From Polaromonas sp. AET17H-212 (GTDB lineage: Bacteria; Pseudomonadota; Gammaproteobacteria; Burkholderiales; Burkholderiaceae_C), in NCBI RefSeq assembly GCF_002379085.1, contig NZ_NBZW01000002.1, positions 186,001 to 250,000 on the forward strand: a stretch of 64,000 bases of DNA, read 5' to 3'. Shown here one piece after another: positions 49,710 to 57,680 of the stretch; within the stretch, counting starts at the first letter, position 1, and every line of letters starts with the position of its first letter. Below the pieces are notes generated by a model, which saw only the letters and a program-made list of their open reading frames with translations, searched no databases and had not been told where the DNA came from. Both the position numbers and the translations under genes were made by a program.

Positions 49710-52307
49710 ATGGCAACAGGAAATTTCCCACTTCTATTTTTTCCCGAACCTACACCCGCTGATCGAAACCTCCTCCCAGGCGGAGGAGGCAAGGTGCATA
49801 TTCCGGATATTGCACGCCAGCGTTCTCGCATCGCCCCACAGCTCGCAGTGCTGCAACAGGCTTTCGATGCACAGCGCCTGAAGCTGCAGCAGACGGCGCC
49901 GATGGAGAACCCAGAACTGATCCTGGTTCTGGAAGTTGCGAGCACGGTGGAGGACTTCGCCAAGGCCGTTGCCAAGATACCTGGACTGGAATGGCTTATT
50001 GAATGGGCCGAAGACCAGATTGCACCGGATGATGATTTTTTCATCCGAGGCAAGGAAGAAAAGCCTTTCTCGGGGCGCTTGTTTCTGTTGGGAAGCAACC
50101 AGGAGGCGCTCACACAGTTGCTGGCGCTCTGGACCCGTTACCAGAATGACCCCGCCGCTCAGTTCGAGCGCGGACTGAACAAGTTCCGCAACCTGTTTGG
50201 ACAGTTACGCAACATTCGCCATTGGAGCGTGGCGGACCGTATCGATGTTGACGTTCGCCAGTATTGGCAGGATTGTATCGACGATGGCCTGCAGGTCATC
50301 CGGTTCGAGATCGAGGCATGGTATTTCGTCTCGCAGCAGAAGAACGACAAATCCCGCGAGGAAATAGAAACCCTGGTCCAAGGGCTCGGCGGACAGGTTC
50401 TGCGCCGTGCGCTCATTGGAGAGATCGGCTACCACGGGTTTCTTGTGGAAATGCCCGCGCAAGCCGTTGCCGGCGTGATGGCGGGTGAGACACCTGAGTT
50501 GGTGTTGTCTGACCGCATCATGTTCTTCCGGCCCAAAGCGCAATCTATCACCGATGGCGTCAACGAGGCCGATGTACTTTCTCAAGCTCCCGCGGCTGGG
50601 GCCTCGGACCAACTGCCGGTGGTGGCACTGCTCGACGGGTTGCCCTTGCAGAACCACGCGCAGCTACAAGGACGGCTGTTGGTGGATGACCCAGATGGTT
50701 GGGAGGGAAACTACGCGGCCAAGGACCGGGTACACGGCACTGCGATGGCTTCTCTAATCCTGCACGGTGAGTTGGATGGTCCTGCTGAACCTCTGCGACG
50801 CCGCCTCTATGTGCGCCCGGTCCTGCGTCCTGATCCCAATGACAACTTCAACGCCCGCCGGCGCGAGCATACGCCGGACGACGTATTGTTGATCGACTTG
50901 ATCCACCGAGCCGTCAAGCGGATTTGCGAAGGGGAGGGCCAGGAGCCCGCGGCGGCACCGTCGGTGCGTGTCATCAACTTGTCGATTGGCGACGAAGCGC
51001 GCTTGTTCGAACGCCAGATGTCGCCATGGGCGCGCCTGCTGGATTGGCTGTCGTTCCGGTATTCTGTACTGTTCATCGTCAGCGTGGGCAACGACATGCG
51101 GGCGCTCAGCCTCAATACGCCGAGCCACACCTTGGATGGACTGACTGCCGAGCAGCGATCTGCGCTGGCATTCACGGCGATGACCACCGAACACGTGGAG
51201 CGGCGCCTGCTGGCTCCCGCGGAGGCGCTGAATGTGCTGACCGTCGGTGCCTTGCACGCTGACCAAGCAAATCCGCCCGTGGTGCCCGGACGGTTCGACC
51301 TCTTCGCGGCCGGCGGGCTCAGTCCGCTGTCGCGCGTCGGCCATGGTTTTCGTCGAGCCATCAAACCGGACATCCTGATGCCGGGAGGACGTGTGCTTTA
51401 TCGCGCCAGGATGCAGCCCGATCCGACTGCCAGCGTGCTGGAGGTCGTCACGGCAGGGGTGGCACCTGGTCATCGCGTGGCGGTGCCGCCGCTACAAGGG
51501 GAAACACTGGCCGCGACTGCATATACCCGAGGCACCAGCAACGCCGCTGCTCTTGCCAGTCGTGCGGCCGTGCAAGCCTATGACATGCTCGAATTGTTGC
51601 GTGCCGAGGTGGAAGACGCACCGGGAGCCATGTATGACGCAGTGCTGCTCAAAGCGTTGTTGGTTCATGGCGCGCAGTGGGGTGACTGGCCGCAGCGGCT
51701 CTTGGCCGAGCACCCGGAAATCGCGGCGATCACTCATGGAGTGGCGAGGCATGCAGCCGAGAAGGACCTGGTGACGCGATGGTTGGGGTACGGCCCCGTC
51801 GATGTCGAACGAGCCATTACCTGTGCGGCCGAGCGAGCAACGCTGCTCGGTGTGGGAGAGTTGGGTGCAGATGAGGCCTTTGTGTTTTCTGCACCGCTGC
51901 CGCCGACATTGGCCGGCAAGATTGCATGGCGCCGTTTGACCGTGACGTTGGCATGGATGGCGCCAATCAATTGTTCCCACCAGGGGTACCGCCGTGCCAA
52001 GCTCTGGATGACGCCGCCGCAGGATCAACTTCGGATCAAACGAGCCAATAGCGTGCATGACAAGGCGGCGCTACGTGGCTCCGTGCAGCATGAGATCCTT
52101 GAAGGTACGGATGCAGTGGCATTCGTCGATGGCAACCGGTTCCAGTGTAAGGTGAACTGCGCCGCTGACGCGGGTGAGTTGACGGGCAAAGTTCGATTCG
52201 CGGTCTGCGTATCCCTGGAGGTCGCAGTCGGTTCGGGTATTCCTGTGTACCAAGAAATACGCGACAGAATCAAACCGCCGGTCATCATTCAGCCAGTTGC
52301 TGGCTGA
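49710..52307 (+). CDS. S8-family (subtilisin-like) serine protease with novel N-terminal domain
   Basis: 865 residues, no signal peptide, so it should act in the cytoplasm. The catalytic triad is complete: Asp309 (VVALLDGLP), His342 (DRVHGTAMASLI) and Ser610 (YTRGTSNAAALAS), with the oxyanion Asn461 (SVGNDM) and KPDILMPGG before the Ser. Residues 1-300 form a large domain with no family I recognise, and 640-865 a C-terminal region with beta-rich character. Intracellular subtilases usually need control; here the AAA+ ATPase encoded just upstream is the obvious candidate. A perfect hairpin overlaps the stop codon. A protein-degrading defence or conflict role is inference. Confidence 0.88.
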   Translation: MATGNFPLLFFPEPTPADRNLLPGGGGKVHIPDIARQRSRIAPQLAVLQQAFDAQRLKLQQTAPMENPELILVLEVASTVEDFAKAVAKIPGLEWLIEWAEDQIAPDDDFFIRGKEEKPFSGRLFLLGSNQEALTQLLALWTRYQNDPAAQFERGLNKFRNLFGQLRNIRHWSVADRIDVDVRQYWQDCIDDGLQVIRFEIEAWYFVSQQKNDKSREEIETLVQGLGGQVLRRALIGEIGYHGFLVEMPAQAVAGVMAGETPELVLSDRIMFFRPKAQSITDGVNEADVLSQAPAAGASDQLPVVALLDGLPLQNHAQLQGRLLVDDPDGWEGNYAAKDRVHGTAMASLILHGELDGPAEPLRRRLYVRPVLRPDPNDNFNARRREHTPDDVLLIDLIHRAVKRICEGEGQEPAAAPSVRVINLSIGDEARLFERQMSPWARLLDWLSFRYSVLFIVSVGNDMRALSLNTPSHTLDGLTAEQRSALAFTAMTTEHVERRLLAPAEALNVLTVGALHADQANPPVVPGRFDLFAAGGLSPLSRVGHGFRRAIKPDILMPGGRVLYRARMQPDPTASVLEVVTAGVAPGHRVAVPPLQGETLAATAYTRGTSNAAALASRAAVQAYDMLELLRAEVEDAPGAMYDAVLLKALLVHGAQWGDWPQRLLAEHPEIAAITHGVARHAAEKDLVTRWLGYGPVDVERAITCAAERATLLGVGELGADEAFVFSAPLPPTLAGKIAWRRLTVTLAWMAPINCSHQGYRRAKLWMTPPQDQLRIKRANSVHDKAALRGSVQHEILEGTDAVAFVDGNRFQCKVNCAADAGELTGKVRFAVCVSLEVAVGSGIPVYQEIRDRIKPPVIIQPVAG

Positions 52308-52309
52308 AT
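52287..52309. terminator. hairpin overlapping the end of the protease gene
   Basis: ATTCAGCCAG-TTG-CTGGCTGAAT is a perfect 10-bp stem covering the last codons and the stop. There is no T-run after it, so it may be an mRNA-stability or weak terminator structure between convergent operons. Confidence 0.5.
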
Positions 52310-52436
52310 TCGGTACGCGTTTCGTCGCCGTCAACAGAATCGCTGAGGCCACCAAAGGCATATGATGTGTGGTGACGATGACAATCGACCGTTGCCCGTC
52401 AATCGGACAATGACTGCCACAAAGCAGCGAAGTGAA

Positions 52437-52670
52437 TCAGTGCTTCTTGTCTTTTGGCGGGTTCGGGTCGTTCCCGTAGCTGTCACTATCCCGAATTGTT
52501 CCGTCACGGCGGTGGATGACAACCTCAACGTGCTCTCGTTTGGCTTGGTCGCGTGCACGTTCAATCGCTTCTTTTTGTGTGTTGACGACTACGCCTGCGC
52601 GCCCCGCTCCTTCTTTCTTTGTGGCCCAGCCATCTTCATGGGGAACCACATGGACATCCTTTTTGGTCAT
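52437..52670 (-). CDS. DUF2188 domain protein
   Basis: 77 residues: TKKDVHVVPHEDGWATKKEG followed by AGVVVNTQKEAIERARDQAKRE and VEVVIHRRDGTIRDSDSYGNDP is the DUF2188 pattern. Function of the family is unknown. ATG 52670 follows an AAAGGA site by about 9 bases. Third gene of a leftward operon with the XRE-ImmA/IrrE protein. Confidence 0.88.
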   Translation of the reverse strand: MTKKDVHVVPHEDGWATKKEGAGRAGVVVNTQKEAIERARDQAKREHVEVVIHRRDGTIRDSDSYGNDPNPPKDKKH

Positions 52671-52684
52671 TCTTGAAATTCCTT

Positions 52685-53794
52685 TTATGAGCTCACGACG
52701 TGAAGTTGAGGTGGCTTTCTTGTTCGAGCACTTCCATTGCCACCGCCACCGCTGAGCCCCGTGAGCGCGAGCCCAAACACAAGTTGATCCAGCTCTTCTA
52801 CGGGAACACACAACTCGCCCGCGATATCACCTCTCGAAATGCTTTCATCCCGCAACGCGGCAAAAACCTTCTGAAGCACTTGCGAGGTTTCCCGTTGCCC
52901 TTCATCGGGCTCACTCTTGCGATAGCCCCGCGATGACAGCTCGATATACAGCGACTGGTAGTGCCAATCGCTGAGTACGCCGATTGAGTGCAGCCTGTAT
53001 GTCAAGGCTGCCACCGAAACACTCCAGATTTTTTTGAGCTTGATCAGATGGTCGATGGTGGCCATCCGAGGTGCATAGGCGAGCACGCTTGCCCTAGGCA
53101 TCAGAAATGCAGAGGCAAAGGCGTTGGCTTCACGTTCGGCTTCGCGACCTTGTGGTGATCCATGGCGATGTAAGACCAGGTGCCCAAGTTCATGCGCGGC
53201 ATCGAACCGGCTGTGCTCTGCAGACTTCTTTGTGTTCAGGAACACAAATGGCGTTCTCTGACGCCACATAGAAAAAGCATCGACCTCGGCCGCATCTACA
53301 GACAGCGAGAAAACCCGGACCCCCTTCGCTTCGAGCAGGTGGATCATGTTTTTGATCGGTAGCTCGCCAAGCGCCCATTGCTGCCGCAATGCATGTGCGG
53401 CGGCTTCGGGGTTGCCCTCGCGGCTCAGATCCGGCAGATCTGGGGATGGCAGCTCGAAGCGAGCCTCGATCCATGCGTTGAGCATCAGCGCAATGGCGCC
53501 AGCACCCAGCGCCGTATCCCGCTGCCCAGCGGTCATCTTCGACAGCGCCCGAAAACTGGCGATATCGGGTGTAGGTTCGTCCAAATCATCTCCAAAGAAG
53601 AATGCTTGGGGGAACTTCAATACCGATGCCAAGCTGGCCATTCGACTGTCATCAGGTCCAAACTCGCCTTTTTCATAGGCTGAAACCGAACGTGGCTCTA
53701 CGCCAACCGCAGTTGCCAATTTAATCATTGTCAGCCCGCGGCGTTTGCGCGCTAAAGTGAGCCGAGACGGGTTGAAAAGTCGGCTAGCAATCAT
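52685..53794 (-). CDS. XRE regulator fused to ImmA/IrrE-type metallopeptidase
   Basis: 369 residues. The N-terminal HTH (NPSRLTLARKRRGLTMIKLATAVGVEPRSVSAYEKGE) binds DNA; the C-terminal ImmA/IrrE domain has the zinc motif HELGHLVLH and the downstream EREANAFASAFLMP with the third ligand. Such proteins cleave or release repressors when triggered, as in ICE and phage induction. ATGA overlap with the upstream gene shows coupling. ATG 53794 is chosen; longer upstream frame lies in the other gene. Probably controls its own operon, whose promoter contains a palindrome (54494-54505). Confidence 0.92.
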   Translation of the reverse strand: MIASRLFNPSRLTLARKRRGLTMIKLATAVGVEPRSVSAYEKGEFGPDDSRMASLASVLKFPQAFFFGDDLDEPTPDIASFRALSKMTAGQRDTALGAGAIALMLNAWIEARFELPSPDLPDLSREGNPEAAAHALRQQWALGELPIKNMIHLLEAKGVRVFSLSVDAAEVDAFSMWRQRTPFVFLNTKKSAEHSRFDAAHELGHLVLHRHGSPQGREAEREANAFASAFLMPRASVLAYAPRMATIDHLIKLKKIWSVSVAALTYRLHSIGVLSDWHYQSLYIELSSRGYRKSEPDEGQRETSQVLQKVFAALRDESISRGDIAGELCVPVEELDQLVFGLALTGLSGGGGNGSARTRKPPQLHVVSS

Positions 53795-54447
53795 GCTCGA
53801 CGCTTGACGTCGACCGAGATGTCCGGCAGCGACGGCTGTGGCGGCGTGATTTCCACGATCTCGGAGTCGGTCGGGATTGCCTTCAAAATGATTCGCTCGC
53901 GCCATCCGTCCACACGGCCATCTGAACCCATTGACGTCGGCAACGACAGTTCGCACCGGACTTCGCCACGCGCACGGTGGACAAGAAGAATCCAGGTCAT
54001 CCGCTGCTCATCCGTGTTTTCAGGGCGCGCAGGCGACGAGGCGGGCACAGAGTCGAAAACGTAGGGAAGCTCCAACTGCATCTGATTTGAAGTGACAGCC
54101 TCAATAGTGCTCGGCCCTTTGGAAGACTTTGTTGTGGGAGCGGCGTCAGGGCGACCCGTTGCATCGTCGCCGGTCGCTACGACAATTGCCATGGTTCCCG
54201 TTGGATTGATGACCAGCGAATAGTTGTTCTCGTCACAGCGCTCCCATTCAGGCAGCAAGTACTCCCGCAGTCCTCGGACCATGGCCGCCCAGGCGCTAAA
54301 ACCTGGGTAGAGAGGAGGATCGTTCGGCGTGCATGACGCAAAGGCGAGGTATCCACGGCGCACGATCTCTGCCAGCTTGCTTTCTTCGAGTCCGAGTTGA
54401 GTCAGCCGACCGTCAATGTCTCCGGCGTCTGCGTAAATCTGCGTCAT
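53791..54447 (-). CDS. hypothetical protein (218 aa) coupled to the XRE-ImmA/IrrE gene
   Basis: I do not recognise this family. No signal peptide or membrane span; the first 110 residues (EIVRRGYLAFASCTPNDPPLYPGFSAWAAM...) are globular, the middle is Thr/Ser/Pro-rich, and the end is beta-like (MTWILLVHRARGEVRCELSLP). It is the first gene of the leftward operon and ends in ATGA overlap with the regulator-protease gene, which suggests it is a partner, perhaps the substrate or sensor. An AAAGG site precedes ATG 54447. Confidence 0.75.
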   Translation of the reverse strand: MTQIYADAGDIDGRLTQLGLEESKLAEIVRRGYLAFASCTPNDPPLYPGFSAWAAMVRGLREYLLPEWERCDENNYSLVINPTGTMAIVVATGDDATGRPDAAPTTKSSKGPSTIEAVTSNQMQLELPYVFDSVPASSPARPENTDEQRMTWILLVHRARGEVRCELSLPTSMGSDGRVDGWRERIILKAIPTDSEIVEITPPQPSLPDISVDVKRRA

Positions 54448-54487
54448 GTTTAGTTGCCTTTCTGCCCAGTGGGCTTAACTTCCGGTT

Positions 54488-54516
54488 TTTATACCTTAAA
54501 TAAGGAGGTAAAACAA
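54488..54516 (-). promoter_or_regulatory. promoter with built-in operator for the XRE-ImmA operon
   Basis: On the minus strand TTGTTT (54516-54511) and TATAAA (54493-54488) are 17 bases apart. The spacer holds CCTTA-AA-TAAGG (54494-54505), flanked by TACCT and AGGTA. A palindrome between the -35 and -10 is the classical place for a repressor, most likely the XRE domain protein of the same operon. Confidence 0.7.
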
Positions 54517-54903
54517 GAAGTTTCGACTTGACGAAGGCAAAAATCATGTCATACGACCGGACCTCATGGCGAGCTTTGTCGATGCTAGTGCGTCCCGGTA
54601 CGGTCTGCCGGCAGGCTCTGCGGGTTACACCCCGAGTCAGGCTGCGCCTGTCTCGGCCCTTCGGCTTCGATCCTTCACGCCTCCGGCCCGGTGGGCCTGC
54701 GCGCTGCGCTTGCCGTGATGCAGTAGTGGGGGGTGTGGGGCTGGCTTGCTGTTCCCTTCACCGTACCACGGCGTTCTCGCTGTCAAGGTCTGCGCGCACC
54801 TTGTGCGCTTGCGTCCTGGCGGCCGTCTTTGAACCTGTGACAACTGCGCTGCGCCGTGTTTCTGCCGGTCTCGGGCAATCCCGCCCGATGCACGGAGCTG
54901 ACC
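54517..54903 (+). other. GC-rich leader region before radC
   Basis: Almost 390 bases without a supportable gene. The part 54650-54720 (CGGCCCTTCGGCTTCG and CCTGCGCGCTGCGCTTGC) is repeated in diverged form near 57275-57320 and belongs to the backbone spacer sequences of this element. A GGAG at 54894-54897 serves the next gene. Confidence 0.4.
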
Positions 54904-55434
54904 ATGTCGCACGATCTCTTTTCCTCTTTCGCTTCCTTCGATTCTTCCAATTCTTCTGTCCTTCTCGTTCGTGACGTTGCGGGCGACTATCGGCAAGTCG
55001 ATGCCGACGAGGTGCTGCAGGCGGCGCAGCAGGTGCTGCTGGGCCGGGTGCGGGGCAGTGACGTGCTGGCCTCGCCGCAGGCGGTGCGCGACTTCCTGCG
55101 GGTCAAGCTGGGGACGCTGGAGCATGAGGTGTTCGCGGTGGTTCATCTGGATACGCAGAACCGCGTCATCGAATACGTCGAGATGTTTCGCGGTACGGTG
55201 AGCCAGACATCGGTCTATCCCCGCGAGGTGGTCAGGGAATCCATGATGCGCAACTCGGCCGCCTTGCTACTGGTGCACAACCACCCGAGCGGTTCAACCC
55301 AGCCGTCGCGGGCCGACGAGATGCTGACGCAGACGCTCAAGACTGCACTGGCGCTGGTGGACGTACGGGTGCTGGATCACCTGATTGTGGCGGGCAACGA
55401 CATCCTGTCGATGGCGGAGCGCGGGCTGATGTGA
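54904..55434 (+). CDS. radC-like: RadC-like JAB/MPN-domain protein
   Basis: 176 residues. The JAB metalloprotease-type motif H-N-H-P-x(7)-D-x(2) is visible as LLLVHNHPSGSTQPSRADEML, preceded by EVFAVVHLDTQNRVI. Short RadC versions like this are carried by integrative conjugative elements and plasmids; despite the name a repair role is not proven. ATG 54904 follows CGGAGCTGACC. Part of the backbone of a Tn4371-like element. Confidence 0.93.
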   Translation: MSHDLFSSFASFDSSNSSVLLVRDVAGDYRQVDADEVLQAAQQVLLGRVRGSDVLASPQAVRDFLRVKLGTLEHEVFAVVHLDTQNRVIEYVEMFRGTVSQTSVYPREVVRESMMRNSAALLLVHNHPSGSTQPSRADEMLTQTLKTALALVDVRVLDHLIVAGNDILSMAERGLM

Positions 55435-56011
55435 CCCAGGGGGCACCGCCCCCTTTTTGCTTCGCCCTTGGTGTTGGGGAAAGGCTGCGCGCTGGGCTTG
55501 CCTCCAGGGGGCGGCCTTCGGCCCACCCCGCCGCGCTGGCTTTGCGCCCCAGGATACCGCCGAACAGGCGGTGCCTGATCGGCCAGTGCACGTTGTTCAT
55601 TTCACGCTATGCGCTCTGTGTACCACCAGCCAGGCGTGACTACGGCACGCGGGGCGCTCGCCGCGCGGCGTGGGTTCGGCGCCCAAGGTCGCAGACTTGG
55701 CCGTTGACCGGTCATCCGTCTTGCCCCTACTTCATCACTGATCCCGCGACCGTAGCCCGCGGTGCCTGGCCGTCAAGGCGCGCAGGGCCGTGTCCTCGCC
55801 TGCGGCTGCGGGCCGCACCAACCCTGCGCTTGTTCCCCTGACAGCCATTCCCCGCCGGCCCGGTTATTCGCGGGCGATGAACTCAGGAAAGACGGCGGTA
55901 ACGGCGACCAGCCCAGGTCACTGCGCCGAACCCACCGAAGCCACACCGGGCTCCGAATCTTGGAATCCGGTCAGCTTTGATACCACAGCTTGTAACCACT
56001 GGAGAAATACC
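55435..56011 (+). other. intergenic region with backbone repeat
   Basis: About 575 bases with no gene I can support. It holds the first copy of a 28-base repeat (55557-55584). GGAGAAATACC before 56012 is the ribosome-binding site of the next gene. Small frames through it are GC-rich shadows. Confidence 0.4.
55557..55584 (+). repeat. 28-base direct repeat, copy 1
   Basis: Its end GGTGCCTGATCGGCC and start CCGCCGAACAGGC recur at 57376-57403 with two mismatches. The two copies flank the DUF932-DUF736 stretch, 1.8 kb apart. Confidence 0.6.
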
Positions 56012-56346
56012 ATGCAACTCAGTTCCCGTTTCGCAAATGCGACCCCTCTCTTACGCGCCGATCATCCGCTATCGGATGAGCAGATTTACCGGGTCGCCCC
56101 GTCCATCTATGCGGAGGCCAAGCACCAGAGCCGATCCGAGCGCTACACCTACATCCCGACCGGGGAGGTGTTGGGTGCCTTGCGCAAAGAAGGTTTTCAG
56201 CCGTTCATGGTGTGCCAGACGCGTGTACGCGATACCGGCAAGCGCGAGTACACCAAGCACATGCTGCGATTGCGCCACTCCAACCAGATCAACGGTGCAG
56301 AGGCCAACGAAATCATCTTGTTGAACTCGCACGACGGCATGCGTCC
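56012..56346 (+). pseudogene. truncated DUF932 gene
   Basis: The first ~110 residues (LRADHPLSDEQIYRVAPSIYAE, YTYIPTGEVLGALRKEGFQPF, MLRLRHSNQINGAEANEIILLNSHDG) match the DUF932 N-terminal half, which is normally followed by about 150 more residues of SSYQ-type. After NSHDG the frame turns into unrelated Arg/Pro-rich sequence to a stop at 56599, so the domain's C-terminal half has been lost, probably by deletion. The start (ATG 56012) and ribosome-binding site are intact. The remaining stretch to 56617 is spacer. Confidence 0.75.
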
Positions 56347-56617
56347 TTTAAAGGCAGGATCGCACCCACAGCGGCCTTGTATTTGTCGTGAATCCTGGCG
56401 CGGGCACGGCTTCGCCTCGGGCTTGTTCGCTGCAACCGTCCGGCCCAAACAATTTCCCCGTCGCTGCGCGCCTTCCTCGCGAAACAAATTCTTTGGGCCT
56501 ACCGGTCCTTCACTGCGTTGCGGCCGCCTTGCGGTGCAGCGCGCCCGGACCCGCGCCCATCGGATCACGCCAAGGCCGCAATGGTTGCGACCTGGTTAAC
56601 TTCTAAAGGACTTCATC

Positions 56618-56926
56618 ATGGCCAACATCGGCAATTTCACCGCACAAGGCAACAGCTTCTCCGGCACGGTTCGCACCCTGACGCTCAACGTCAAGGTCAA
56701 AATCGTTCCCAACACCAAGGAAAGCGAGAACGCCCCGGACTACCGCATCGTCGCCGGCACTTTCGAGATCGGTGCGGCATGGAAGAAACTCAGCAAGGCG
56801 GAGCAGCGGCCCTACCTGTCGGCGACCCTGGATGATCCGTCGTTCCCGGCGACCATCTACGCCCGACTGGTTGAAGCCGAGGACGGTACGCACAACCTGA
56901 TCTGGTCGCGCAGCAAGGGCGACTGA
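56618..56926 (+). CDS. DUF736 family protein
   Basis: 102 residues: ANIGNFTAQGNSFSGTVRTL, RIVAGTFEIGAAWKKLSKAEQRPYLSATLDDPSFPATIYARL are the DUF736 pattern. These small beta-rich proteins are constant members of Tn4371-like and related elements; function unknown. Followed directly by a terminator hairpin. Confidence 0.93.
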   Translation: MANIGNFTAQGNSFSGTVRTLTLNVKVKIVPNTKESENAPDYRIVAGTFEIGAAWKKLSKAEQRPYLSATLDDPSFPATIYARLVEAEDGTHNLIWSRSKGD

Positions 56927-56937
56927 GCGTCGCCCTG

Positions 56938-56964
56938 ACGCCCCGCCCTGTGGCGGGGCGTTTT
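56938..56964 (+). terminator. terminator after the DUF736 gene
   Basis: ACGCCCCGCC-CTGT-GGCGGGGCGT followed by TTTT is a perfect 10-bp stem with a U-tract, 12 bases after the stop. Confidence 0.88.
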
Positions 56965-57045
56965 AGCCAACCCCGGCAAGTGAGTGGCCCGCCATGTGTC
57001 GCGGGTATTTTTTACGTTTGACCTGTTCTGCTGATTGACGGGTTT

Positions 57046-57208
57046 GCGGATGTACGGATTGACGCAGACAAGCAAATCCGGATTTCTGCATGAGCACAAA
57101 GTCGCTTTTACGGATGTACGGTTCTGTGGGTTTACGCAGATGCGTGAAGGTGGTTTCGTGTTTCTGAGGCTTTGAGTAAAGACGCATTGCAGGTTCCACG
57201 GATGTCCG
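57046..57208 (+). repeat. iteron-like CGGATGTACGG repeats
   Basis: CGGATGTACGG occurs at 57047-57057 and 57111-57121, with a related CGGATGTCCG at 57199-57208, and ATTGACG-type words between them. The surrounding 56965-57650 has no gene. The copies are too widely spaced for a standard iteron array; a binding site for RepA or a transfer origin is possible but unsupported. Confidence 0.4.
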
Positions 57209-57375
57209 AGCGTCCCCCGGCGATGCCGGGTCGCGCTGTCGTGCTGCGCATCGAGCCACCGATGGCGTCTCGCCCCTTTGGGCTTCCATCCCTGACGCCT
57301 GCGCGCTTCGCTTGCACTTCAGGGGACCGGCTGCCAGCCCGTCCCCGCCGCGCGATGCTTGGCGCCCCTCCAAGT

Positions 57376-57403
57376 CCGCAGAACAGACGGTGCCTGATCG
57401 GCC
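57376..57403 (+). repeat. 28-base direct repeat, copy 2
   Basis: Matches 55557-55584 at 26 of 28 positions. It lies upstream of the ATPase cargo gene, in the spacer 56965-57680. Confidence 0.6.
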
Positions 57404-57680
57404 GGTAGAGCAGCCACGCCGTCGCGCCGATTCCGCCGACATTTCGCAGTTCTTCTCATAGGCTGTTGGCGGCCATTCCCCGCCTTCGGTCCTATGACTG
57501 CAACCTGTCTGCTTCATGATGCGCCTCGGTGACCGAGACCGCTGGATTTGACGGCGTCATCCCCCCAAGCAATCGAGAACCTAAATCGATCCGATAGGCC
57601 CCGGTCAGTCATGCAAAATGCAGGTATGTACAACAGCGCGCGCCTAGCCATTGGGGCGCCATGCACAGGGAGTAATCAAC

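Noticed and set aside
54528-54974. 148-residue frame before radC
   Set aside because: Arg/Leu/Ser-rich, no ribosome-binding site, overlaps radC in another frame; spacer shadow.
56347-56599. C-terminal extension of the DUF932 frame as a real fusion domain
   Set aside because: Arg/Pro/Ser-rich sequence typical of non-coding GC-rich spacer; no homologous pattern.
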